Shown here: one piece after another, positions 43,913 through 50,648 of the stretch
Layout of the letters: each line of letters opens with the position of its first letter
How positions within the stretch are numbered: position 1 is the first letter of the stretch
Assembly: GCF_009708175.1 (NCBI RefSeq)
Contig: NZ_WMBB01000017.1
Location: 1 to 64,000 of the forward strand
Reading direction: 5' to 3'
Source of the DNA: Nocardia aurantiaca
GTDB lineage: Bacteria; Actinomycetota; Actinomycetes; Mycobacteriales; Mycobacteriaceae
Length of the DNA stretch: 64,000 bases
Position numbers and translations under genes: made by a program
The notes under the pieces: model-generated
Database searches by the model: none
Seen by the model: the letters and a program-made list of their open reading frames with translations, nothing else
What the model was told of the DNA's origin: nothing

Positions 43913-43997
43913 TGTCCGGAGGGGGACTTGAACCCCCACGCCCTAATACGGGCACTAGCACCTCAAGCTAGCGCGTCTGCCATTCCGCCACCCGGAC
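43913..43997 (-). tRNA. tRNA-Leu (anticodon GAG)
   Basis: An 85-nt class II tRNA. The acceptor stem GTCCGGG pairs with TCCGGAC; the anticodon stem-loop CTAGC-TTGAGGT-GCTAG gives anticodon GAG (reads CUC/CUU); a long variable arm (TGCCC...GGGCG) is typical of leucine tRNAs; the T arm contains GGTTCAAGTCC. No CCA is encoded. It is identical over all 85 bases to the gene at 46660, which lies in the opposite orientation. Confidence 0.93.
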
Positions 43998-44093
43998 CGA
44001 TGATGCTGCACAAGATTAGCGGAGGGGTTGGCCCAAACGGAAATCGGGGCTGGGCCAGGCGAAATGGGGTGCGTGGGGGCGGGATTCGGCGCG

Positions 44094-44411
44094 TTACTTC
44101 TTGATGAGGATGCCGGCCAGGTCGGCGTTCTTGATGGGGGTGTCCTTGTTGGCCTGGACCTGGCAGAGGCCTTGAACGGCGGCCATGGAGAGGTCGACCT
44201 GGGTGCCGGCGGGCTCGTTGTCGCTGCCGGTCTGCTGCTTGATGAATTTGGTGATGGTGACGCGCTGGGTGTCGGCGTTCTGGGCAAGGTAGTCGCTGCA
44301 CTTGGTGTCGCCGCCCTTGTTGAGGGCTTTCTCGACGTCCGAGCATCCGGACAACAGGGCTACGGCTAGTGCGGCGGCCGCCAGGGCCGTCCATCGCGCG
44401 GTGTTCATCAT
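44094..44411 (-). CDS. Small lipoprotein with HdeA-like domain
   Basis: A 105-residue lipoprotein precursor. The signal peptide TARWTALAAAALAVALLSGC ends in the lipobox Leu-Leu-Ser-Gly-Cys. The mature part has two further cysteines in TKCSDYLAQNADTQRVTI and MAAVQGLCQVQANKD, a spacing like the acid-chaperone HdeA fold with one disulfide. It would be attached to the outer face of the membrane. GAGGAACGC precedes ATG 44411; ATG 44408 is an alternative. The HdeA-like assignment is by motif only. Confidence 0.72.
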   Translation of the reverse strand: MMNTARWTALAAAALAVALLSGCSDVEKALNKGGDTKCSDYLAQNADTQRVTITKFIKQQTGSDNEPAGTQVDLSMAAVQGLCQVQANKDTPIKNADLAGILIKK

Positions 44412-44566
44412 GCGTTCCTCATGTGTCGTGCGCGGCAATGTCGGCCGCGCGATCGACCGCCACTGTAGATGGGCGCGACCGTTCGGCAATCCGGGCTGGA
44501 CCCGGACCTTCAGCGAAAGCCATGTGATTTGAGTCACCTATCTCTGCCTCTTGAAGTGGGCCGGCC

Positions 44567-45100
44567 ACCAAGATCAATGGCAGGAATATCGCCGACTGGG
44601 CCGGCTCGCAGATCACCGATCTGATCGAGGTGCTGGGCGAGATCGACGATCCGGCCGCCCTCCCGCTGGTCGAGGCCACCCGGGTCGCGCTGGAGCGCGT
44701 CGCCGACATCGGACTCGGCCTCCTCAGCCTGGACCGCGCCACCTCGACCCTGTCCGCGGTGAGGGCAGGCGCCTGAAGATGATCAAGCATCCGGGCAGCA
44801 CGCTGGTCGGGATGACCTACATCTTCGACGAACCCAGCGTCGGCCTGTACCCACGCGATCTCGGGCGGCTCAGTCGCATGCTGGAAGCGCTGCGGCACAA
44901 CGGAAATACGGTCCTGGTCGTCGAGCGTGATCCCGACGTCATCCAGATCGCCGACCATATCGTTGATATCGGACCCCCGCCGGCGCACACGGCGGCGAGG
45001 TCGTCTTCACCGGTGGTTTCGCCGAACTGAAGCAGGCCGACTCCCTCACCGGAGCGGGCTACAAATCCGCCGCCCCTGCCCGACACGTCGAAAGCGGTCA
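44567..45100 (+). pseudogene. Frameshifted C-terminal remnant of a UvrA-like ABC ATPase
   Basis: Three frames joined give the end of a UvrA-type ATPase: NIADWAGSQITDLIEVLGEI, then GLLSLDRATSTLS, then after a one-base deletion in the signature motif (SGGE destroyed) RRLKMIKHPGSTLVGMTYIF and DEPSVGLYPRDLGRLSRMLE, then after a second indel GAHGGEVVFTGGFAELKQAD. The resemblance is to short UvrA-like drug-resistance proteins (DrrC type). The N-terminal two-thirds are missing. The Walker B segment survives but the gene cannot be functional. Confidence 0.78.
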
Positions 45101-45931
45101 GGGCGACTGGGTTTCGGCGGCACTGGCGGCGCGCCAGGCCCGGGCTTCGCCGGCACTGCCGCGGCGGGCGAGCAACTCGGCGAGGCCGGCCATGGCGCGG
45201 GAATCGCCGTGGGTCGCGGCAGTGCGCCACCAGTGTTCGGCCTCGCTGTAGTCGCCGCGGCGATAGCGGAATACGCCGAGGTCGTACGCGGCAGCCGGAT
45301 GCCCGAATTCGGCTGCCTGCGCCCATAGTTGGCAGGCCTGCTCCTCATCGCCCCGCCGCTGCATGGCCACACCCAGCTCGTAGAGGGCGTTCTGGTAGCG
45401 GCTGGCCTCGGCCTGCGGTTCCGGGGGCGGCGGGGTGAGGGCGGTGGTGAGTTCCACGACCAGCTCGCCGAAGTCGGGCGGGCCGACGCCGGTGCTGCAT
45501 CGCAGGACCGTCGAGGTCGATTCGCGGGTGATGAGCATGCCGTAGTTACCGATCCAGGAGACCGTGGCCTCGGTGCGATCGACCCATACCGGGGTCAGGG
45601 TGATGGCCGCGTCGCCTTCCTCGGGGCACACCTGGAGCTCGATGCCAGCCGCCATGGCATCGCTCCACACGTCAACCCCCCTGAGCTGGCGGCCGTCCAG
45701 CAACACGTGTCCATGGTCCACGGCGAGCCCGATGCCGAGACTGCGGACGTCTGGGCGCGGGGCAACGCTGCGCAGGGCCAGCCGGACCGTGGTGGGCGAG
45801 GCGCCGACGAGTTCCGAATACAACGGGTAGACCTGCGCTCCGTTCCAGGTCACAGGGTCTGCGCTGTCGTATCGGTCCGCAAGCGATAGTTCGGTCGTGG
45901 TCGGATCGGCGTACGAGTACGACCCCGTCAT
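45098..45931 (-). CDS. Protein with C-terminal Sel1/TPR repeats
   Basis: A 277-residue protein. The N-terminal ~165 residues are beta-rich and not recognised (for example VDHGHVLLDGRQLRGVDVWS). From about residue 185 it has Sel1-like tetratricopeptide repeats: ALYELGVAMQRRGDEEQACQ, AAYDLGVFRYRRGDYSEAEH and AMAGLAELLARRGSAGEARA. Such repeats mediate protein contacts. ATG 45931 fits the start of the ordered sequence. It is divergent from mihF with a 273-bp gap and its 3' end meets the UvrA relic. Confidence 0.7.
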   Translation of the reverse strand: MTGSYSYADPTTTELSLADRYDSADPVTWNGAQVYPLYSELVGASPTTVRLALRSVAPRPDVRSLGIGLAVDHGHVLLDGRQLRGVDVWSDAMAAGIELQVCPEEGDAAITLTPVWVDRTEATVSWIGNYGMLITRESTSTVLRCSTGVGPPDFGELVVELTTALTPPPPEPQAEASRYQNALYELGVAMQRRGDEEQACQLWAQAAEFGHPAAAYDLGVFRYRRGDYSEAEHWWRTAATHGDSRAMAGLAELLARRGSAGEARAWRAASAAETQSP

Positions 45932-46204
45932 CTGCCCCGCCTTCCGCCGGTGCTCGGTGATGTTCGCGCTCACCGTAGTACCGATCCGCGCGTGGCGTTC
46001 CGAATTTGCCAGCTCCGCCATCCAGCAAACTACTGGTAGCCTTACCTGTGCCGTACCGGCCATCCGACCGGTGCCCAGTGCCCGTATTTCGCCGGTCGCT
46101 CGACGTGTCGGCCACGTCCACGCGGTGTGTCGTACCTGCGGAAGGCCCGGTGTCATGTTGAATCGTCGGCGACGTACCAGCGAACGAGTGAAAGGTAAGG
46201 ACAT

Positions 46205-46519
46205 ATGGCTCTGCCCACCATGACCCCCGAACAACGCTCCGAGGCGCTGGCCAAGGCCGCCGCGGTTCGTAAGGCCCGCTCGGAACTCATCGCGCAGGTC
46301 AAGAAGGGGTCGGTCAGCCTCGCCGACGTGCTCAGGCGCGCCGACAAGGAGGACTTGGTCAAGAAGACGAAGGTGGCGGCGGTCATCAAGGCGCTGCCGG
46401 GCATCGGCCCGGTCAAGGCGGCCAAGCTGATGGACGAGGCCGAAATCCCCGCCGACCGCCGCATCGGCGGCCTGGGCTCCCGCCAGCGTGCCGCGCTGCT
46501 GGAGGCGCTGAAGGCTTGA
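46205..46519 (+). CDS. mihF: Integration host factor, actinobacterial type (mIHF)
   Basis: A 104-residue nucleoid protein unrelated to enteric IHF. It carries the helix-two-turns-helix region AAVIKALPGIGPVKAAKLMD and the ending RRIGGLGSRQRAALLEAL, as in mycobacterial and Streptomyces IHF, where it supports phage integration and chromosome compaction. AAAGGTAAGGA precedes ATG 46205. A tRNA-Leu gene follows 140 bases later, and the gene lies between two identical tRNA genes. Confidence 0.93.
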   Translation: MALPTMTPEQRSEALAKAAAVRKARSELIAQVKKGSVSLADVLRRADKEDLVKKTKVAAVIKALPGIGPVKAAKLMDEAEIPADRRIGGLGSRQRAALLEALKA

Positions 46520-46659
46520 GAGTCGGGGGTGGCCTGCCGGGTCGCGAATCGGCCCGGCGGCAACCACTCCCGCCGTCTCGAGATGCTCGGTAAAAGATGC
46601 AGGAAATCGACCGATTTGGTCCAGACGGTCCGATCCGATAGCCTTGCTGAGCACCACCG

Positions 46660-46747
46660 GTCCGGGTGGCGGAATGGCAGACGCGCTAGCTTGAGGTGCT
46701 AGTGCCCGTATTAGGGCGTGGGGGTTCAAGTCCCCCTCCGGACACCA
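46660..46747 (+). tRNA. tRNA-Leu (anticodon GAG), second copy
   Basis: The 85-nt body (46660-46744) is identical to the tRNA-Leu gene at 43913-43997 but on the plus strand, and here CCA is encoded (46745-46747). Anticodon GAG, long variable arm. A terminator follows 11 bases later. Two copies of the same isoacceptor this close and in inverted orientation suggest duplication, possibly linked to integration of foreign DNA. Confidence 0.94.
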
Positions 46748-46758
46748 ATGCTGAACCC

Positions 46759-46799
46759 AGTTTCGGCCCCGACGGCAAGCTGTCGTCGGGGCCGAAACT
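46759..46799 (+). terminator. Terminator of the plus-strand tRNA-Leu
   Basis: AGTTTCGGCCCCGACG (46759-46774) pairs perfectly with CGTCGGGGCCGAAACT (46784-46799) around a 9-nt loop. Confidence 0.75.
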
Positions 46800-46971
46800 G
46801 TATGTGGGTGCTCGGCCGACACAGGACTGGCGGCGGCGAAGGTCTTGACGCGGCAGCGGCGGTAGATGATCCCGCTGACCACTTCGGCCTGCATCGTGCG
46901 GCCGCACGCATCGCAGCGCACCAGTGCCTCGCAGCAGATATTCGCGCGCGAAGGGTTCCGTGGCGGCCGTG
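46797..46971 (-). pseudogene. Fragment resembling a serine-recombinase zinc ribbon
   Basis: On the minus strand, DPRPPRNPSRANICCEALVR then CDACGRTMQAEVVSGIIYRR and C...EHPHT resemble the zinc-ribbon domain near the C-terminus of large serine integrases (Cys-x-x-Cys-Gly-x-x-Met ... Tyr-x-x-Cys). No catalytic domain is nearby. Its place directly beside a tRNA gene fits a relic of an integrated element. Confidence 0.5.
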
Positions 46972-46994
46972 GGTCGTGCTCGTTACGGAAGTCG

Positions 46995-47414
46995 CTATCG
47001 ACCCGCGTACACACGCTCCACAAAGTCGGCGATCTCGTCCTCGCTCAAGTGCCGAGCGATGTCGACCTCGCTGATCATGCCGACCAATTTCTTGTTCTCG
47101 ATCACCGGCAGCCGCTTGATCCGATGATTCTCCAGCGCGCGCAGCACCTCATCGACGTCGGCGTTCGCGTCGATCCACCGCGGGGTTCCCTCGCACAGGT
47201 CCGAGCATGTCGTTTTCGCTGGATCATGGCCGACGGCAATACATTTCAGCACGATATCGCGGTCGGTGATGATCCCGCACAGTCGTTCGTTCTCATCGCT
47301 GACCGGTAGCACGCCGACGTCGAGTTCCTTCATCAGCTGGGCCGCACGTTCGACTGTGTCCTTACGCGAGATCCACTGGGCACCCGGGTGCATGATCTCC
47401 TTGGCTGTAGTCAT
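46995..47414 (-). CDS. Tandem CBS-domain protein (Hrp1-like)
   Basis: A 139-residue protein made of two CBS domains: TAKEIMHPGAQWISRKDTVE...GIITDRDIVLKCIA and CSDLCEGTPRWIDANADVDE...LVGMISEVDIARHL. Length and layout match hypoxic response protein 1 (Rv2626c) of the Mycobacterium tuberculosis dormancy regulon. CBS pairs usually bind adenine nucleotides. Two cysteines (TTCSDLC) lie in the second domain. It is the last gene of a minus-strand stress cluster that includes Hsp20. Confidence 0.87.
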   Translation of the reverse strand: MTTAKEIMHPGAQWISRKDTVERAAQLMKELDVGVLPVSDENERLCGIITDRDIVLKCIAVGHDPAKTTCSDLCEGTPRWIDANADVDEVLRALENHRIKRLPVIENKKLVGMISEVDIARHLSEDEIADFVERVYAGR

Positions 47415-47785
47415 GGTCTACCCTCCTGCTCGAAAGACATGGACTTCATCACCATTGCTTTCCACCGACGTTCGCAGAAGAGGACAAGGTCACGCCGATC
47501 GTGGACTTTGCCCGCCCCGGGTTCGCCGGGAGGTCACCGCATGCGGCCAGAAATGGAATCGACCGCGGGCTCGGCTCCCTTCTAGCTGCGCTCGAGCCGA
47601 GTCATACGATCCGCCCTTCGGCGGTGGCCGGGTGAGTGCAGCGTGTCACCTGCTGGAATGACTTTCGTCCCATCACGGCTGAGAACTGATCAGCCTTCGA
47701 TAACGCCCAGGGCATGAGTCGGGCCGCTGTAGGACACAGCCTCACGTCCTCGCTGGCAGCGGCGGCCGCCGCGCTGTCGGCACGG
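47415..47785. other. Intergenic region with weak DosR-like box
   Basis: The 371-bp gap between the PRPP-synthetase paralogue and the CBS gene has no supportable coding frame. ATGACTTTCGTCCC at 47658-47671 partly fits the DosR core GGGACTWWWGTCCC (11 of 14), 244 bases upstream of the CBS gene. This is weak evidence. Confidence 0.3.
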
Positions 47786-48724
47786 TCATGAGATACTCCA
47801 CACGGTGCTCACCGGCGGGTGCAGTGCGGCGTTGTCGTGCATGGCCGCGATGGCTTCGGCCAGCAGCGGCGCGATCGAGCACACCTGGAACTCCGGTGGC
47901 AGACTCCGGTGCGCGATGGTATCGGTGATCAGTACGTGCCGCAGCCCGAGGCGGTGCAGACGGCCGACTGCGCCGTGCGCGAAGACGCCGTGTGTGGCCG
48001 CCACGGTCACATCGGGGGCGGCGTCGTGCACGCGCAGCAGTCCGACCGCGGTTTCGATGGTGGCACCCGTGCTGATCATGTCATCGACGATCACCGGCAA
48101 CGCGCCCCGTACGTCGCCGATCAACTCCAGTGCCGTGACCGTGGTGCCGCTCTCGCGGCGTTTGCGCACCACCGCAAGCGGATTCGGCGACACTTGCGCG
48201 TACTGCTCGGCCAGTTTCACCGCGCCCTCATCCGGGGCGACGACCACTCGCTCGGACAGGGCGATCTCCTGAGCCAGGACGGGAACGGCGGTCAGCGTCT
48301 CGGTGGGGATGGGGCAGATCGCCTCGAGGGCTGGAGTGTGTGGATCGATCACGATCAGGCGGTGCGCGCCCGCGGCCGCGATGGCCCGGGTGAACACCGC
48401 GACGCCGAGAGCTTGACCCGGGTGGGTACGCCGGTCTTGGCGGGCGTAGCCGAGATACGGCACCACCGCCGTGATGCGGGCGGCGCGAGCGCGTTGACAG
48501 GCATCGAGCAGCAATAGCAGTTCGGCGAGGTGGTCGTTGACCGGAGGCGGGGTGGGTTGCACGACGTAAACGTCGCTACCGCCGACGTTTTCGACCGTCG
48601 GGAGCAATTCTCCGTCGGGGAATCGGTCCAGGACGGTCTCCGGTGGGCCCGCGCCCAGGTAATTCGCGATGGTAGCGGCCAGCTCGGGGTTGGCGCTGCC
48701 GGCGATGATGCGCAGCACGGTCAT
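47786..48724 (-). CDS. Ribose-phosphate diphosphokinase paralogue
   Basis: A 312-residue PRPP-synthetase family protein. The PRPP-binding loop is LPVIVDDMISTGATIETAVG; VVPYLGYARQDRRTHPGQAL supplies the ATP-binding flag-loop region; the conserved His lies in VIDPHTPALEAI. The N-terminal RIIAGSANPELAATIANYLG matches the family. It differs from a housekeeping prs in its context: it lies in a stress cluster with CBS and Hsp20 genes. ATG 48724 is chosen because the family starts here; an upstream in-frame ATG at 48799 adds 25 unlike residues. Confidence 0.83.
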   Translation of the reverse strand: MTVLRIIAGSANPELAATIANYLGAGPPETVLDRFPDGELLPTVENVGGSDVYVVQPTPPPVNDHLAELLLLLDACQRARAARITAVVPYLGYARQDRRTHPGQALGVAVFTRAIAAAGAHRLIVIDPHTPALEAICPIPTETLTAVPVLAQEIALSERVVVAPDEGAVKLAEQYAQVSPNPLAVVRKRRESGTTVTALELIGDVRGALPVIVDDMISTGATIETAVGLLRVHDAAPDVTVAATHGVFAHGAVGRLHRLGLRHVLITDTIAHRSLPPEFQVCSIAPLLAEAIAAMHDNAALHPPVSTVWSIS

Positions 48725-48839
48725 GGTCGGGCCATGTCCTTTCCAGTTTGGTATGGCCTTCGATACCTTCTGGCCTTCGATACCGTCGTAGTCATCCATA
48801 CTGTCGCCGCGTGAGCGGCGAATCGTCCCGGCGCCGTGG

Positions 48840-49223
48840 TCAGCTCAATTGGATCGTGTGCCGGCCCTCGTCGATAGCGCGCCGCATCTCGTTCCGGGAT
48901 AGTTCGTAACTGCCGCACTCGCAGTAGGCGGGCACCAGATCCTCGGCGAGGATGTCACTGTCGAGCATGTCGACGTAGCGAGTGCCGTGGTGGGCCGCGT
49001 GGTGGGCCTCGTCGACGAAATCACGATGTCCGTGCGCGTGTGGGCCGACCGACGACTCGTACACCGCGCCGATCGCGGTGTCGAAAATGGTCGCGACATG
49101 GTGGCTACGACCGCACCGCACCCGCAGTAGAGCGTGGTCGTCGCGGGCTTGTCCGAGCTCGTCCACGGCATGGCGAGCAGCTCGGTGGCGTTCGGTCGGG
49201 CTCGGATCGGCTGGATGGCTCAT
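48840..49223 (-). CDS. Small cysteine-containing hypothetical protein
   Basis: A 127-residue protein with His-rich and Cys-containing segments: VRCGRSHHVATIFDT and HAHGHRDFVDEAHHAAHHGT, then DLVPAYCECGSYELSRNEMR. The separated Cys and Cys-x-Cys could bind zinc. The C-terminus is helical. GGAGGAAATC precedes ATG 49223, a convincing start. It is unassigned to any family but lies within the stress cluster on the same strand. Confidence 0.72.
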   Translation of the reverse strand: MSHPADPSPTERHRAARHAVDELGQARDDHALLRVRCGRSHHVATIFDTAIGAVYESSVGPHAHGHRDFVDEAHHAAHHGTRYVDMLDSDILAEDLVPAYCECGSYELSRNEMRRAIDEGRHTIQLS

Positions 49224-49726
49224 GATTTCCTCCGGACTACTGATTCGGATACCGACGACGTCAAGACTTACGGTCGCGTGGCTACGCCCGGCGATCAGGA
49301 ACAGCATCGGTACCTTCACCCGTGCAAGCGCTTGCCCCTCGGATCCGTTCTGTCGCCCCGGACGACCACCGCATGGACGAATCCCGCACCCGCCCGTGAC
49401 GCTTTGAAGCCGAGACCGCCAGCAGATGCTCGGAGACCACCAAACCGGCACCGGCGATCAGGCCCGCGTCATGGCGGTCAGCTGACACTTGGACTGCTCG
49501 CGATTCAGTCGGTGCCGGTTCGGCAGAAATGAGCTCGTTGTCGGGTCGTCTCATCGAGTCGAACTGAGCGTAGGGTAGGGCCGTTCGTCTCTTTCCCCGA
49601 CCGCAGCTCGGACCTGGCCACGATCACCGCACCCGGACACTACGTCCCGCTATCGTTCGGCCGGCACGGACCGCCGGGTGCCTGGATGATCGCGATGATT
49701 TTCGGGGCCTGGTCAGGTGCGTTGTG
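49224..49726. other. Intergenic region before Hsp20, no certain gene
   Basis: A 503-bp stretch. A minus-strand frame (about 49282-49554) includes HDAGLIAGAGLVVSEHLLAV, which has a faint resemblance to transposase N-termini, but without other support. I see no clear gene. Confidence 0.3.
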
Positions 49727-50164
49727 TCAGTCGCCCGATTTCACTTCGATCTTCTTGGTCACTTCCTTGGGCTGCTCTTCCATCGGCACGCTGACCGTCA
49801 GGATCCCCTTGGCGTACGTGGCGTCGATGTCTTTGTCCTGCGCGCCCGCCGGCAGCGTGACGGTGCGTTCGAAGGATCCGTATCGGAATTCCGATCGCCC
49901 CTTCTCTTCCTTCTTCTCGGTGCGCTCGGCCTTGATGGTCAACTGTCCCTCGTGCACGGAAACCTCGACGTCCTTGGCCGGATCGATGCCGGGAATCTCC
50001 GCACGCACGACGTAGTGACCGTCTTCGACAGTGTCCTCCACGCGCAGTAGATGCGTTTCGAACGTCGGCGCCCATCCGCCGAATGGCATCAAGGCGGCGT
50101 TCCACATGTCCTCGAGATCGGGCAACGTTGTACCCGTCCGACGGTGAACCGGAAGCAGACTCAT
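49727..50164 (-). CDS. Hsp20/alpha-crystallin family small heat-shock protein
   Basis: A 145-residue small heat-shock protein. The alpha-crystallin domain spans about residues 38-135: VEDGHYVVRAEIPGIDPAKD, VEVSVHEGQLTIKAERTEKK, SEFRYGSFERTVTLPAGAQD and GILTVSVPM (the Gly-x-Leu motif). GGAGGAAAAG precedes ATG 50164, which is preferred over 50203. It acts as an ATP-independent holdase under stress. The cluster composition (CBS, Hsp20) recalls the dormancy regulon of mycobacteria, where the Hsp20 protein Acr is a main product. Confidence 0.92.
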   Translation of the reverse strand: MSLLPVHRRTGTTLPDLEDMWNAALMPFGGWAPTFETHLLRVEDTVEDGHYVVRAEIPGIDPAKDVEVSVHEGQLTIKAERTEKKEEKGRSEFRYGSFERTVTLPAGAQDKDIDATYAKGILTVSVPMEEQPKEVTKKIEVKSGD

Positions 50165-50240
50165 CTTTTCCTCCGTAGGGTGTCGGAAGCAGTACTGACA
50201 CAAGCGATCTCACCGCAACCCAGCGCGCTCGGGTAGGGCA

Positions 50241-50648
50241 TCAGGTAGCTGAAAGCATCGACTGTAGTCCTCTGCGGTGTGACCGAAGTCCTGCTTCGCC
50301 CATCGCCCGGGCCAGAGTCCCCGCCATCCTGATCGAGGGCAGGGCCGCGGTGTCGATCGACTCGCGGCACAGATGCAACACAATCGTCGCGCACGGCACC
50401 GTGTACCGCCGCACGCGCGCCGGGATCGTCTCGGTGCTCGCACCCTCGTATCCGGTTGTGTCGAAGGTCGAGTCGTAGTCGACGGTGTAGCCGCGTGCGG
50501 CGAGGTCGAGATCGAGGCCCGCGTCCTGATACCCGTCGCGGTCCGGCGCGCCCGGGAACCAGCCGCTGCTGCCCTGAAGGCGGCGGAGCTGACGCCGCAG
50601 ATAGAACGAAGGGCGGTTCCGGCCGGGGCCGGAACCGCGTTTGTTCAT
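50241..50648 (-). CDS. Doubtful hypothetical ORF after the debranching gene
   Basis: A 135-residue open frame whose ATG at 50648 overlaps the upstream stop by four bases (ATGA), suggesting coupling. The sequence (ARGYTVDYDSTFDTTGYEGA, RYTVPCATIVLHLCRESIDT) is not recognised. Against it, a strong hairpin terminator lies within its first codons. The frame could be real or only an accident of GC-rich DNA. Confidence 0.3.
   Translation of the reverse strand: MNKRGSGPGRNRPSFYLRRQLRRLQGSSGWFPGAPDRDGYQDAGLDLDLAARGYTVDYDSTFDTTGYEGASTETIPARVRRYTVPCATIVLHLCRESIDTAALPSIRMAGTLARAMGEAGLRSHRRGLQSMLSAT
50613..50638 (-). terminator. Terminator of the glycosyltransferase/debranching operon
   Basis: GCGGTTCCGG (50613-50622) pairs with CCGGAACCGC (50629-50638) across a 6-nt loop, seven bases beyond the debranching stop. 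On the minus strand it is followed by CCTTCGTTCT. Confidence 0.6.

Noticed and set aside
43463..43939. A 158-residue minus-strand protein
   Set aside because: It starts inside the tRNA-Leu gene and contains its sequence; the internal ATG has no ribosome site.
49282..49554. A possible IS1380-like transposase start
   Set aside because: Only one short phrase (HDAGLIAGAGLVV) is suggestive; without flanking motifs this is too weak.
49640..49660. DosR box upstream of Hsp20
   Set aside because: GGACACTACGTCCC has the arms but a 5-bp instead of 4-bp spacer, and it lies downstream of the Hsp20 gene on its strand.
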